Assembly: GCA_030749435.1 (NCBI GenBank)
Contig: JASMKH010000006.1
Span: forward strand, 1-64,000
Length of the DNA stretch: 64,000 nt
Reading direction: 5' to 3'
From: Phycisphaerales bacterium
Lineage (GTDB): Bacteria; Planctomycetota; Phycisphaerae; Phycisphaerales; SM1A02
A program made the translations under genes and the position numbers. The notes beneath the pieces were generated by a model, which was not told where the DNA came from, did no database searches, and saw only the letters and a list, made by a program, of their open reading frames with translations. This document shows, piece by piece, positions 1-8,914 of this stretch (positions are counted from its first letter, which is position 1; the number at the start of each line of letters is the position of its first letter).

Positions 1-1283
1 AGCGTGCCACAGGACGCGCCGGGCGACGCCGGCAGCCCGCGGGCGATGATGTCGGCACCCTTCTTGTCCTTGGCCGAATAACTCGGCAGAAGCAGTTGCA
101 CGAGGTCGCCTGCAGGAACTCGCATGAGCGCTTCGTCCCGCTTGATGAGCCGCTGTTCGACCATCTCGACGGCAATCCTCACGGCCGCGGCGGCCGTCCG
201 CTTGCCATCGCGGGTCTGCAACATCCAGAGGTGGCCCCGCTCGATCGTGAACTCGATGTCCTGCACGTCGCGGTAGTGTTTCTCAAGCGTCCCACGGATC
301 TTCATGAGCTGATTGAAGACCGCTTTGTTCCACTTGGGCATCTGTTTGACTGGCTGCGGCGTTCGGATGCCAGCCACCACATCTTCGCCCTGCGCGTTGA
401 TGAGGAACTCGCCGTAGAACTCGTTCTTACCTGTTGACGGATCCCGCGTGAACGCGACGCCCGTACCCGAGTCGTCGCCCATGTTCCCGAAGACCATCGT
501 CTGCACGTTGACGGCGGTTCCGGCGAGGCCGGCGATCTCGTTGATCTGGCGATACGCAATTGCCTTGCCGGACGACCACGAGCGGAACACCGCTTCAATC
601 GAGTGCTGCAACTGCTCGTACGGGTCCTGCGGAAAGTCAATCCTGGCGTACTTGCGGAAGACCTTCTCGTACCGGGCGCAAAGATCTTCAAGCCCACCGA
701 CCGGCACCTCTGTGTCCTCGCTCACGCCGCACTTCTTCTTGACGGCATTGAACTCGGCCTCGAAGTGGTGGTGGTCGATTTCGAAGACCACGCTGCCGAA
801 CATGTTGATGAGGCGGCGATAGGCGTCGAAGGCAAAGCGGCGGTTTCCGGTCAGCTCGGCCAGACCCTCCACCGACGCGTCATTGAGTCCGAGGTTCAGG
901 ACCGTCTCCATCATGCCTGGCATGGACTCCGCAGCGCCGCTGCGAACACTCACGAGCAGCGGGTCCGACGTGCTGCCGAACTTCTTACCGGTTTCTCGCT
1001 CCAGCCGCCGCACCGCAGCTTTCACCTGATCCATCAGGCCGTCCGGAAGGCGATTGCCCCGGTCGTTGTAGGCCTTGCACGTCTCGGTGGTGATGGTGAA
1101 TCCGGGCGGCACCGGCAGGCCGAGCGAGGTCATCTCGGCAAGATTCGCGCCCTTGCCACCCAGCAGCATCTTCTGAGACGCGTTGCCGTCGGTCCTGGTG
1201 CGACCAAACGCATAGGTCATGCGGGGCGCGGACTTTCTGGGGGACGTCTTCCTGCGGCGAGTCCGGGTTGAAGGCATTGGCAT
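1..1283 (-). CDS. ppdK: Pyruvate, phosphate dikinase, N-terminal part (runs off left edge)
   Basis: PPDK interconverts pyruvate + ATP + Pi and PEP + AMP + PPi in the cytoplasm. About 427 of the usual ~880 residues are present. Seen: the nucleotide-binding start GGKGANLAEM (about residues 42-51), PVPPGFTITTE (about 58-68), the family block SVRSGAAESMPGMMETVLNL, and near the window edge RGLPASPGAS, which opens the phosphohistidine domain. The catalytic His and the PEP-binding half lie outside the window. ATGs at 1283 and 1277 are in frame; AGAGAG sits just upstream of the latter. The ~20-residue basic N-terminus before the conserved part is longer than usual. Divergent from pabB. Confidence 0.95.
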   Translation of the reverse strand, partial: MPMPSTRTRRRKTSPRKSAPRMTYAFGRTRTDGNASQKMLLGGKGANLAEMTSLGLPVPPGFTITTETCKAYNDRGNRLPDGLMDQVKAAVRRLERETGKKFGSTSDPLLVSVRSGAAESMPGMMETVLNLGLNDASVEGLAELTGNRRFAFDAYRRLINMFGSVVFEIDHHHFEAEFNAVKKKCGVSEDTEVPVGGLEDLCARYEKVFRKYARIDFPQDPYEQLQHSIEAVFRSWSSGKAIAYRQINEIAGLAGTAVNVQTMVFGNMGDDSGTGVAFTRDPSTGKNEFYGEFLINAQGEDVVAGIRTPQPVKQMPKWNKAVFNQLMKIRGTLEKHYRDVQDIEFTIERGHLWMLQTRDGKRTAAAAVRIAVEMVEQRLIKRDEALMRVPAGDLVQLLLPSYSAKDKKGADIIARGLPASPGASCGT

Positions 1284-1343
1284 CTCTCTTTGGATGGTGT
1301 GTGAAATCGAAAGATGACCATGGTACTCCCGCAGGTGCGCGGC

Positions 1344-2708
1344 ATGTGGCTTCCTATCATTGGTGCCATGCGTTTCAAACCGTGTCCCCACCTCGCAGGC
1401 AGGCAACCGTTGGATGTGCTTGCTGCCTGGCCTCGGCAGACCCCAGTTGCAGCACTGCACTCACATCCGGCCACCGGGGGACGCTGGAGTGTGCTGACGT
1501 TGCCCGACGGCGTGCTGGAAGTGGGCGGTGCCGCAGGCCGATGGATCGGACCCGGTGATCCTGATTTGGAGCACGCGGCCAGCCGCGGACTGAGCGAAGC
1601 GGCAGGGCTTGTTGACCGACTCACCCGCGATCACACCGCTTCATCCGATACCCCACCCTTCGCAGGGTGGATCGCCTGCCTGCCATACGAACTCGGCGGC
1701 GTGCTGGAACCTGCCTGCGGCACCGCTGCGAAGGGCGCCGCAGCGAGCTTCCTGCGGTGCCACGACGCCTACCTGCACGACGCGCTCACCGCGCAGTGGT
1801 GGACGCTCGGAACGCCCCCCGACCTGGATTGGGGGCAGAAGCGTCCGGAACCTTTGAGGGCCTGCAGCCCACTTCGAAGCGTGCCGGATCCCGACAGGTG
1901 GGTTGAGGCCGTTGCAACCGCCATCGAGTACATTCGCGCGGGGGACATCTTTCAGGTCAACCTGTGCAGACGCCTCCGCGCGAACGTGCGCGGTAACTCA
2001 AGAGCCCTGGCACTGACCGCGCTGCATGAACCTCAGACCGCATTTGGCGCCTACATCGAGTTCCCGGGAACCGACCGAACCGTTGTGAGCATGAGCCCCG
2101 AGTTGTTTCTTCAGGTCGATCACCGCCGGCACATCAGGAGTTGCCCGATCAAAGGCACGCTTCCAGCGAGCGAGCCTGCCAATCGACTGGAGGCCTCCGA
2201 GAAGGATGCCGCCGAACTGCACATGATCATCGACCTGATGCGAAACGACCTCGGCCGCGTGTGCCAGTTGGGCTCGGTGCGGGTCGAATGCGCACGGCGG
2301 ATCGAATCCCACCCAACAGTGCATCACGGCGTCGGCGAAGTACACGGCGTGCTTCGTTCCGAGGTCGGGTTGCTCGAACTGCTGAAGGCGACGTTCCCCG
2401 CTGGCTCCATTACCGGCGCCCCGAAGATCCGAGCCATGCAGATCGCTGAGGAACTCGAAGACGGACCCCGCGGCATGTACTGCGGTGCCATCGGGATGCT
2501 CGGCCCTGCCGGATCAGTCGACCTGTCCGTTGCGATTCGCACCGCAACAATCGAAGACGGCGTCCTGCACTACGGCGTCGGCTGCGGCATCGTCGCGGAC
2601 TCGGATCCACACCTTGAGTTCACCGAGTCGGAGACGAAGGCCGACGTGCTTCGCAACGCGCTGGCGTGCCGAACCGGAAGTGGGCAGAGGCTTGTACCTC
2701 TCCATTGA
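1344..2708 (+). CDS. pabB: Aminodeoxychorismate synthase component I (PabB-type chorismate-binding enzyme)
   Basis: Makes 4-amino-4-deoxychorismate from chorismate for folate synthesis. Seen: a chorismate-binding domain with PIKGTLPA (about residue 268), whose Lys marks PabB rather than TrpE (TrpE enzymes usually have PIAGT); SITGAPKIRAM; and the C-terminal GVGCGIVADSDP...ESETKA block. It is about 454 residues, normal for the family. The start is uncertain: ATGs at 1314, 1344 and 1371 are in frame. I chose 1344 because AGGTG lies 6 nt upstream, but conserved-looking sequence begins only near 1371. No pabA or pabC is adjacent. TrpE is the alternative but is less likely given PIKGT. Confidence 0.9.
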   Translation: MWLPIIGAMRFKPCPHLAGRQPLDVLAAWPRQTPVAALHSHPATGGRWSVLTLPDGVLEVGGAAGRWIGPGDPDLEHAASRGLSEAAGLVDRLTRDHTASSDTPPFAGWIACLPYELGGVLEPACGTAAKGAAASFLRCHDAYLHDALTAQWWTLGTPPDLDWGQKRPEPLRACSPLRSVPDPDRWVEAVATAIEYIRAGDIFQVNLCRRLRANVRGNSRALALTALHEPQTAFGAYIEFPGTDRTVVSMSPELFLQVDHRRHIRSCPIKGTLPASEPANRLEASEKDAAELHMIIDLMRNDLGRVCQLGSVRVECARRIESHPTVHHGVGEVHGVLRSEVGLLELLKATFPAGSITGAPKIRAMQIAEELEDGPRGMYCGAIGMLGPAGSVDLSVAIRTATIEDGVLHYGVGCGIVADSDPHLEFTESETKADVLRNALACRTGSGQRLVPLH

Positions 2709-2764
2709 CGGCCGCACACGCGACGAGTCGCGTCAGCCGCTCCGAGACCCGGCACCGATTCGAA

Positions 2765-3634
2765 TCAGCCTGCTTTACGCACAGCCATCTGCCGCCGCTG
2801 CAGGCCTGCGATCGCTCGCATGATCTGCCGCGCCACCACCTGCCTGTGCGATGGATTCTGACTGAAGTCGAAGCACAGCCCGCAATACAGGGACCGGTCA
2901 CTTCGCAAATGTCGATGTGCCACGCGGGCGGTCACCCGGACAGGCGTCACCACGGAAGGCAGCAGTTCGAACTGAATCCACCAGTTCGCGTAGCGGCCGA
3001 TGACGCCAGCATCCTCAACACCGACCGCCAGGCCCAGTCCACCTCCCCCGAGATTGACGATTCGTCCTGCATACTCCGGACCGATGGTTGGCATCAGGTC
3101 TTCGTCCAGACTTGGCGCGACATCGCCGCACATGCCGTCCAGTTCACGCTCAAAGTCAACGGCGGTAAGTCGCTCCGCCGGGATCACCGAAGCCGGTTCC
3201 AACAAGGGCCACAGTCGAACGTCGGGCAGGTGAAGATCGGCAGTATCGATGCGGTAGTCTCGTCGCCGCTGACACCGCTCAACATGCTTTGGAGCGGACA
3301 GACGCATCCCGGGAACGCCCTCAAGCGATCGCTTCTGATCAGGGCCCAGATACTCGGTGTGAAACATCCATCGGTTTTGGCCAACAGCGATGATCGCCAC
3401 GAGTTCAAGACCCTCGACGAACTCGACGGGCTGGCCGAGAGAGACTGGCGTCTCAACACGAATGACCCCATCCTCGAGCCCGAGTACTCGAGCTCGGAAG
3501 AGCAAATCACCACGCGGCGCGGTCCCAGGCGTGTCCATTGACGGCCGAACCGCCAACTCGATCGAGCCGCGGCGGTCACGAATCTGGTTCAAGCAGTGCC
3601 GCCAACCGGCGGTGCGAGATCGTTGTGCAGGCAT
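2765..3634 (-). CDS. PilZ-domain protein, probable cyclic-di-GMP effector
   Basis: About 289 residues. The middle contains an arginine-rich switch, CQRRRDYRI, followed about 95 residues later by NLGGGGLGLAV. This is the spacing of the PilZ RxxxR and (D/N)xSxxG signatures, with the Ser replaced by Gly. The N-terminal half (WRHCLNQIRDRRGSIELAV onward) resembles the YcgR-type beta domain that precedes PilZ. No membrane segment is seen. It is the last gene of the scpB-DUF58-TgpA-methyltransferase operon. A GTG at 3760 would sit 3 nt after the upstream stop, but the extra 42 residues look non-coding. I prefer ATG 3634, with GGAGG 11 nt upstream. The PilZ assignment is by motif; ligand binding is inferred. 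Confidence 0.65.
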   Translation of the reverse strand: MPAQRSRTAGWRHCLNQIRDRRGSIELAVRPSMDTPGTAPRGDLLFRARVLGLEDGVIRVETPVSLGQPVEFVEGLELVAIIAVGQNRWMFHTEYLGPDQKRSLEGVPGMRLSAPKHVERCQRRRDYRIDTADLHLPDVRLWPLLEPASVIPAERLTAVDFERELDGMCGDVAPSLDEDLMPTIGPEYAGRIVNLGGGGLGLAVGVEDAGVIGRYANWWIQFELLPSVVTPVRVTARVAHRHLRSDRSLYCGLCFDFSQNPSHRQVVARQIMRAIAGLQRRQMAVRKAG

Positions 3635-3763
3635 GTGTGCTGAGGCCTCCGTTCGGGGAGATGCGGTGCACCGCGCCTTCTCCCAACGGAACATGCATCG
3701 ACGCAGGCCACTGCTGCCTGAAGTTGGAAACGTGATTCCCCTTCCCTCAAGCGGCCGCACATC

Positions 3764-4432
3764 TCACGCAGACCGCATGATCAACACGCCAGCCTCCGGG
3801 ACCCGCCTGAGGCTCAGCCCTGCAGCCGATGCGGCCAACCGAAGTGCCCCACTGGTCCAGATCCGCATTCGGCAATCGCCTTCCTTGAGTGACCACGAGT
3901 CGACATCCACAGCATCACCCTGACGAATCGCCAGAACGGCGTCGTGGTCCGCCCAGACCAGCTGCGAGGCGCCGTCGTCACTGATGCCGCAGATCCAGTT
4001 CCCCTCCGCCACCTCGGGCCAGTGCTGGCCCGCCAGATCATCCAGCACAATCATGCCCCCGGTGCTGAGCATGGAGGCCCATCGCTTGAGCGCACTCACG
4101 GCCTCGTCGACATCCCACAGCAGGCAGAATGTGTTCCCCAGACACAGCACCAGATCAAAGTGTCCAAGCGATTCCGGCACGCCACGCATGTCGCACGCGA
4201 CGGTCTCGACGGCGGGACAACTCGACCGGCACCGCTCCAATGCAATTGGGTCACAGTCGACGGCGATGTATCGGATTGCGGAGCCGCCGATTTCACGAGC
4301 CGTCCGCCCGTCGCCGCATCCAAGATCGAGGACGCTGCGGCCGACAGCTCGAGGACGGAGCCAGCCGAGCTGCGCTGTGCTCACGTCGGGGTCGTGCGGC
4401 ATGGCCGCCCCAAGCTCGTCTCGATCGCTCAT
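3764..4432 (-). CDS. Class I SAM-dependent methyltransferase, substrate unknown
   Basis: 222 residues. Motif I is VLDLGCGDGRTAREIG (about residue 33). Next come YIAVDCDPIALERC (acidic residue for the SAM ribose), ETVACDMRGVP, and FDLVLCLGNTFCLL with the usual post-motif spacing. The C-terminal half (GDCRMRIWTSGALRLAASAAGLSLRRV) fits the beta-6/7 end of the Rossmann fold, as in Methyltransf_11/25 families. The start ATG at 4432 overlaps the upstream transglutaminase stop as ATGA, so translation is probably coupled. The substrate cannot be read from sequence. Confidence 0.85.
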   Translation of the reverse strand: MSDRDELGAAMPHDPDVSTAQLGWLRPRAVGRSVLDLGCGDGRTAREIGGSAIRYIAVDCDPIALERCRSSCPAVETVACDMRGVPESLGHFDLVLCLGNTFCLLWDVDEAVSALKRWASMLSTGGMIVLDDLAGQHWPEVAEGNWICGISDDGASQLVWADHDAVLAIRQGDAVDVDSWSLKEGDCRMRIWTSGALRLAASAAGLSLRRVPEAGVLIMRSA

Positions 4433-6630
4433 CCGCCTGGCCTCAGAATCGTCTTGAGCGCCGCAAGATCCCGCTTGACTTCGGCCGCCACTGCAGTCTC
4501 CGCTGCCACGCCCCCGAATCTCGCCACGTAAAAGTGTTCGACGATTCGCGCCGCTACAGGACCCGCTGCCGGACAACGCCGACCGACTTCGCCGCACCAG
4601 GCGAGCGGCGGCACGTGCTCGGGTTTGGCCATCCCATGGCGGCGCAGGATTCGAAGCAGCTCCCCGTAGTTTCCCGCGGCGCGGCGAACGCCGGGCGTTC
4701 GCTTCCGGCGCCCAAGATGGAGGCGTCGCCACAGTCGCCGCCGCCCCCGCCATGCCAACCAGACCACCAGCACGGTCGCCGTCACAATCAGCAGCAGCCC
4801 GACGATGTAGATCGAACCGAGGCGTCTGAAGCCGAATGCCACGTCGATCTGATGCGATACGCCAACGAGCCACCCGCGAAGCCGCTCGATCGTTCCTGCG
4901 TCGCCTTCAAACACCTGCTCTGCAAGGGCATTCTGCAACTCCGCATCGAATCCGAGGATGTGGAGACGCCACCATGACTCCACCCTGTGGTAGAGGTTCC
5001 GAAGCGACGCCAGCATTCCGCCTGCCTCCAGTTCCCGCTCGATCCTCCTCGCGACAGTCGGGTCAAACTGCATCCAGCGATCCCGGTCAATCCGTACCTC
5101 GGCCCACGCGTGGGCATCGCGATCGCGGATGGTGTACTGGCTGAAGTTCTCGGACTCGGGTGTCACCATGAATCCAGTCACGATTCTTGCCTGTAGCCCG
5201 ATCGATTGAGCCATCGCGACGAAGGCGGCGGCGAAGTACTCGCAGTGACCGATGGGCTCGACCGTCAGGAACCGCTCGACTGGATCCAGCCGACGGACCT
5301 CCGCGGTGCGGCCGATGCGACTCAGGTCAAGTGTGTATGCGAACCGCCCGGACTGGAGGTATCCGATCAACGCCGTGCACGCTTGAAGCCGCCACTGGGA
5401 CGCGGCCTGGGCAGTTCGCGGCTGCTCCAGTGGAACATTGCGGGCCGCGAGCACCTCAGTGGCCACCCGCTCGGCGGCCGCTGGCACCGCCCCACCAGTG
5501 ATCCAGGGGCCTTCCGCCCGGGCCCGACCTCCCGATGACCGCATCTGAAGTGATACCGCCGATTCCTCCGCGACCCCAACAACCTGCCGCCATCGAAAGA
5601 CCTCGATGTCCATGGCCGTCGATGACCGAAGGTCAATCGCCCCGTCCGGGGTCGGCAGGAACTTGAGTGGCTTGTCCAGATCGATGCGGACCACTTCGGT
5701 CGCCGCACCCTCAGCAAAGTCCAACTGAGCGACCTCGCCGGGCTCCAGATCGACCCGCCGCAGGGACAGACGCTGACTCGGCGTCCATCGCCCGCTTCCG
5801 GCGTACACCGAGGCCGTTGCGGTTCTCAGATAGAGCCGCCCGAGCGACCCTCGCGGGGCTTCCTCTGTTCGGCTCACAGCCACCCGGCCCACAACATCGT
5901 CCGACTCAACGATCCGCGTTCCGGAGATCAGAGTCACCTCACTGTCCAGGCCCTCGGACGACTTGGCGATTCTTGCAGCGGCAGCGGTTGCCAACTGCTC
6001 GCTGACACCCCGCGGGAACAGGAGAAACACAGCAGCGGCGACCACCGCCACGCTTCCAACCACTGCGAGGATCATCCGCCGAAAGTGATTCCGAACGTTC
6101 TTGCCGATCGTCGGCTCCTCGGCTTCCTCGATCTGGTCGGAGCGATGGGACCAGCCGCCAAGCTCGGCGCCATAATGAAGCTGGAAGAGCAGGATTGCCA
6201 CGACGGCGAGCAGGACCCATACCGCCAGGATGAACCCAAACAACAGGTCAAACGCATCCATGGCCGCCAGCACCATGAGCAGCACCGAGAGGATCAGCCG
6301 CTCCGCTTCAATCTCCAGCGTCCGCTCTTCATACATTTTGAGCACTGTGATCCACACCGCAAACTGACCAAGCGCATGCACCGCATCGTCCGCCGTGGGG
6401 TGGGCCAACAGCCAGCCCACCACACCGAGAACGACCACCCCGGTCAAGAGCAGCGAGTCTCGCCGGCCGAGATGGACGCCACGCGGACCTTCAGTGACGA
6501 GTCGGCTTGCCGCAGCGGCGCCTCCCGCAACCAGCAGCATCACTATGGAATCCTGCGCCAGGCAAGCCGCCAGAATCGACAGCAGCACAAGCACGTGTAT
6601 CACGAGTGGCAGTCTGCGGATCAAGCTCAT
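4429..6630 (-). CDS. TgpA-like membrane transglutaminase (DUF3488 + transglutaminase core)
   Basis: 733 residues. The N-terminal ~200 residues hold several hydrophobic segments (PLVIHVLVLLSILAACLA, LLLTGVVVLGVVGWLLA, ILAVWVLLAVVAILLF and one near 200), as in the DUF3488 region of TgpA. The extracytoplasmic core has the Cys-His-Asp triad in GHCEYFAAAFVAMAQ (Cys ~461), DAHAWAEV (~508) and QFDPTVAR (~523). Another membrane helix (GSIYIVGLLLIVTATVLVVWL) precedes a basic cytoplasmic tail. In many bacteria this enzyme sits next to a DUF58 protein and a MoxR ATPase; here DUF58 is directly upstream (ATGA overlap) but no MoxR is present. The substrate is unknown. Confidence 0.88.
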   Translation of the reverse strand: MSLIRRLPLVIHVLVLLSILAACLAQDSIVMLLVAGGAAAASRLVTEGPRGVHLGRRDSLLLTGVVVLGVVGWLLAHPTADDAVHALGQFAVWITVLKMYEERTLEIEAERLILSVLLMVLAAMDAFDLLFGFILAVWVLLAVVAILLFQLHYGAELGGWSHRSDQIEEAEEPTIGKNVRNHFRRMILAVVGSVAVVAAAVFLLFPRGVSEQLATAAAARIAKSSEGLDSEVTLISGTRIVESDDVVGRVAVSRTEEAPRGSLGRLYLRTATASVYAGSGRWTPSQRLSLRRVDLEPGEVAQLDFAEGAATEVVRIDLDKPLKFLPTPDGAIDLRSSTAMDIEVFRWRQVVGVAEESAVSLQMRSSGGRARAEGPWITGGAVPAAAERVATEVLAARNVPLEQPRTAQAASQWRLQACTALIGYLQSGRFAYTLDLSRIGRTAEVRRLDPVERFLTVEPIGHCEYFAAAFVAMAQSIGLQARIVTGFMVTPESENFSQYTIRDRDAHAWAEVRIDRDRWMQFDPTVARRIERELEAGGMLASLRNLYHRVESWWRLHILGFDAELQNALAEQVFEGDAGTIERLRGWLVGVSHQIDVAFGFRRLGSIYIVGLLLIVTATVLVVWLAWRGRRRLWRRLHLGRRKRTPGVRRAAGNYGELLRILRRHGMAKPEHVPPLAWCGEVGRRCPAAGPVAARIVEHFYVARFGGVAAETAVAAEVKRDLAALKTILRPGG

Positions 6631-7796
6631 GTCGCCGCCTCCCCGCCGGGCCTGACGCGCAGGTCGTCCAGTTGCCGCGCCGTGAGGTAGAGCGGCCCGG
6701 TCCCCTCATCCAATGGCCTGACGCGATCCACCTGAACGACGATCGACGCTGAGCGATCGATGCCAAACTCAGGATCCCATTCCCGGCGGGGCGCATCGAG
6801 GTCAAGGCCCGCCAGATGCCCGAGCAGTCGATGGAGATGCCAGGAGCCGTTCCGGATCGGCGTCGCCTCATGGATCAGACCGGGAACGAGCAGCCCAACT
6901 TCGCTGCCGCGTTGATGGGCCGCCTGCACAAGCGAGGCCGCCAGTTCGATCGCCCGCTCTTCCAACTCGCGGGGATCCTCCCCCTTCGCCACCCTGAGCG
7001 ATTCCGTGGCAATACGAAGGTCCAGAAGGACACGCATCCTGGATGGACTCGGCCTGGCCCGATCAAGACAGATCAGTTCGTCCCGATGGGCGGAGAGTTT
7101 CCACGCGATGTCTCTCAGCGAGTCCCGGCCCTGCGAGGTCCGCGTGCCATACCACTCACGGCCAGCTCCGCGATGCCGACCCCCTTGCGGCCCGTCCATT
7201 CGATCGGCCACGGTCGCGCGGAGTACGCCGCTGCGGAGTGCATGGCGGCGGGGGTACACCACCAGATGCTGACGCTGATCGAACCGGTGCCTGCGGCGAA
7301 GGAACCCGAAAGGAAACGCGGTGGACGCCGCGCCCTTCGCAAGCGGGAGACGCCCTCGGCGAAGCGGCACGATCCTCGAATCCGCATGGACCTCTTCGCG
7401 CGGCCCGACGTGCACGATCCAGGCTGGCCGCTGCACGCTGGCACGGTCGGCCGGTATCTCCTCACGAATCTGAATACCAAAGGAAGGGAGCCACCGCGTC
7501 CGGCGCCTCACGCGGTACCGCACACGCAGGGGCTGGCCGACCTCTCCCCACCGCGGCACAAAGCGCCTCACTTCAAGACCCCGGATTCCGACCAGGGACA
7601 CCAGGATCCCCGTCATCCCCATCGACACGATGACAGCCAGCAGGATCAGCATGAGGTTGCTGCCCTTGAAGACGGCCGTCGGGCCAATCAGCCCGATGGC
7701 AAGCAGGTAGGCAACGAGGGGCTTGACGCGAAGGGGCTTTGGGGCCACTGGGGCCTGCGTGATCGCTCGGTCGCCGGGAATCGCGCGGGCGTTCAC
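6627..7796 (-). CDS. DUF58-family membrane-anchored protein
   Basis: 389 residues from a GTG start that overlaps the scpB stop (GTGA). Two N-terminal hydrophobic segments (VAYLLAIGLIGPTAVF, LMLILLAVIVSMGMTGILVSLVG) precede a beta-rich stretch. The DUF58 signature follows: REWYGTRTSQGRDSLRDIAWKLSAHRDELICLD, quoted here only as the region around residues 225-260, followed by a von Willebrand A-like segment (MRVLLDLRIA). DUF58 proteins usually pair with MoxR ATPases and TgpA-type transglutaminases. The pairing with the transglutaminase is kept and the coding regions overlap by 4 nt. Function is inferred from context only. Confidence 0.85.
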   Translation of the reverse strand: MNARAIPGDRAITQAPVAPKPLRVKPLVAYLLAIGLIGPTAVFKGSNLMLILLAVIVSMGMTGILVSLVGIRGLEVRRFVPRWGEVGQPLRVRYRVRRRTRWLPSFGIQIREEIPADRASVQRPAWIVHVGPREEVHADSRIVPLRRGRLPLAKGAASTAFPFGFLRRRHRFDQRQHLVVYPRRHALRSGVLRATVADRMDGPQGGRHRGAGREWYGTRTSQGRDSLRDIAWKLSAHRDELICLDRARPSPSRMRVLLDLRIATESLRVAKGEDPRELEERAIELAASLVQAAHQRGSEVGLLVPGLIHEATPIRNGSWHLHRLLGHLAGLDLDAPRREWDPEFGIDRSASIVVQVDRVRPLDEGTGPLYLTARQLDDLRVRPGGEAAT

Positions 7797-8482
7797 GCTT
7801 CGCTCGGTTGCGCGGGCTCCTCGGCCGGATCGGTTTGCTGCCCGCGGGGCGTTGACTCGACCGCGGCGGGCTTCGGGGGCGACCAGGAGGGAGCCCGCTC
7901 GAGCCCATCCACATCGGGAAGATCGTCGATGCCCCCCAGACCAAATGCTCTGAGGAAGTCGCGGGTTGTTCCGTACAGCATCGGTCGGCCGAGTTCCTCG
8001 GCGCGTCCGGCGATGCGGACCAGGCGCCGCTCCATGAGTCCGCGCAGGACTTCGCCGCACGCGACGCCACGGATCGCCTCGATCTCGGCGCGGAGGACCG
8101 GTTGCCGGTAGGCGATGATGGCCAACGTCTCCATTGCGGCCTGCGTCAGATGCGACTGCTGCCTCGCGGCCAACACTCGAGCCAGTACCGGCGCGACTTC
8201 GGGCAACGTCATCACCTGCCAGCCATCTGCCACTGACAGAATCCTGAAGACGCGGCCCGTCCGTTCGTAGCAATCGTTCAAGGACTCTATCGCCTCTCGG
8301 ATCTCATCCTTCGAGAGACCGGTTGACTCGGCAAGCCGCGCTGCCTTGATCGGACGATCCGACGTCACAAGCGCGGCCTCAACCCGCGCTTCGGAAGTCA
8401 GGTGGGAAACGGCGTCAATCGACGTTTCGCCGGATGTGTCAACTTGTTCGGATTCGCTCACGGCGACAGTGTAAGTCGACAT
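7793..8482 (-). CDS. scpB: Segregation and condensation protein B (kleisin-associated WHD protein)
   Basis: 229 residues. ScpB is the winged-helix partner of ScpA in the SMC condensin complex that organises and segregates the chromosome. Seen: two winged-helix halves with the family block TQAAMETLAIIAYRQPV then RAEIEAIRGV (about residues 115-140) and GRPMLYGTTRDFLRAFGL (about 165-182). The C-terminal ~35 residues are Pro/Ala/Glu-rich and poorly conserved. scpA is not in the window, although scpA-scpB pairs are common. Here scpB follows atpC by 34 nt and overlaps the DUF58 gene. Confidence 0.93.
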   Translation of the reverse strand: MSTYTVAVSESEQVDTSGETSIDAVSHLTSEARVEAALVTSDRPIKAARLAESTGLSKDEIREAIESLNDCYERTGRVFRILSVADGWQVMTLPEVAPVLARVLAARQQSHLTQAAMETLAIIAYRQPVLRAEIEAIRGVACGEVLRGLMERRLVRIAGRAEELGRPMLYGTTRDFLRAFGLGGIDDLPDVDGLERAPSWSPPKPAAVESTPRGQQTDPAEEPAQPSEA

Positions 8483-8516
8483 CGCCCAGCCGCGAGGAAG
8501 ATCACCTCGCCGAGCC

Positions 8517-8771
8517 TCAGCCAGCCTGCTCGGTCAGCAAGGTCAGTCCGTCACCACGAACGTGGGCGAAGCCACCCTGAAGCGCGAGCGTCGTCCGCCC
8601 ACCGTCGCCTTCGATGTGAAGCGGCCCTTCGCCCAACTGGCCCAGCAAGGGGGCCATGCCGGCCATCACGCCATACTGCCCATCCCACGCCGGGAAGGAC
8701 ACGTAGGTGGCATCGCCTTCAAAGGCGGGCCCGGCGGGCGTGATGACGGTGCAGCGAAAGGTCGCGGGCAT
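8517..8771 (-). CDS. atpC: F1Fo ATP synthase epsilon subunit, short form
   Basis: 84 residues. Seen: the N-terminal beta-sandwich of the epsilon subunit ([40 protein letters not shown]), ending with [20 protein letters not shown]. The C-terminal helical hairpin (about 50 residues), which lets epsilon inhibit ATP hydrolysis in many bacteria, is absent. Start ATG 8771 has AGGAG 7 nt upstream. No other atp gene is adjacent, so the subunit is detached from its operon and instead leads the scpB operon. Confidence 0.88.
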   Translation of the reverse strand: MPATFRCTVITPAGPAFEGDATYVSFPAWDGQYGVMAGMAPLLGQLGEGPLHIEGDGGRTTLALQGGFAHVRGDGLTLLTEQAG

Positions 8772-8839
8772 TGGTGGGCTCCTGCTCAATCGAGCCGCGG
8801 AGTGTACCAATTCCAGACCGGATGAACCGCCCTCGAACC

Positions 8840-8869
8840 TTGACGATTGCCGTGAAAAGTGCGTATTAT
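8840..8869 (+). promoter_or_regulatory. Sigma-70-type promoter for ahcY
   Basis: -35 TTGACG (8840-8845), 18-nt spacer, -10 TATTAT (8864-8869). Transcription should begin near 8876, giving a leader of about 40 nt with AGGAG 9 nt before the ATG. Confidence 0.7.
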
Positions 8870-8875
8870 CCTTTC

Positions 8876-8891
8876 ATCCGGATACACGGAT
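8876..8891 (+). promoter_or_regulatory. Inverted repeat at the ahcY transcription start, possible operator
   Basis: ATCCG-N6-CGGAT, perfect 5-bp arms, lying 6 nt after the -10 element and so over the expected start site. The position fits a repressor site or a small 5' hairpin. No regulator is identified. Confidence 0.35.
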
Positions 8892-8914
8892 TCACTCATC
8901 AGGAGCCCCATCGA

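Noticed and set aside
8846..8914. SAH riboswitch before ahcY
   Set aside because: The leader is only ~40 nt after the promoter, too short for the known pseudoknot structure.
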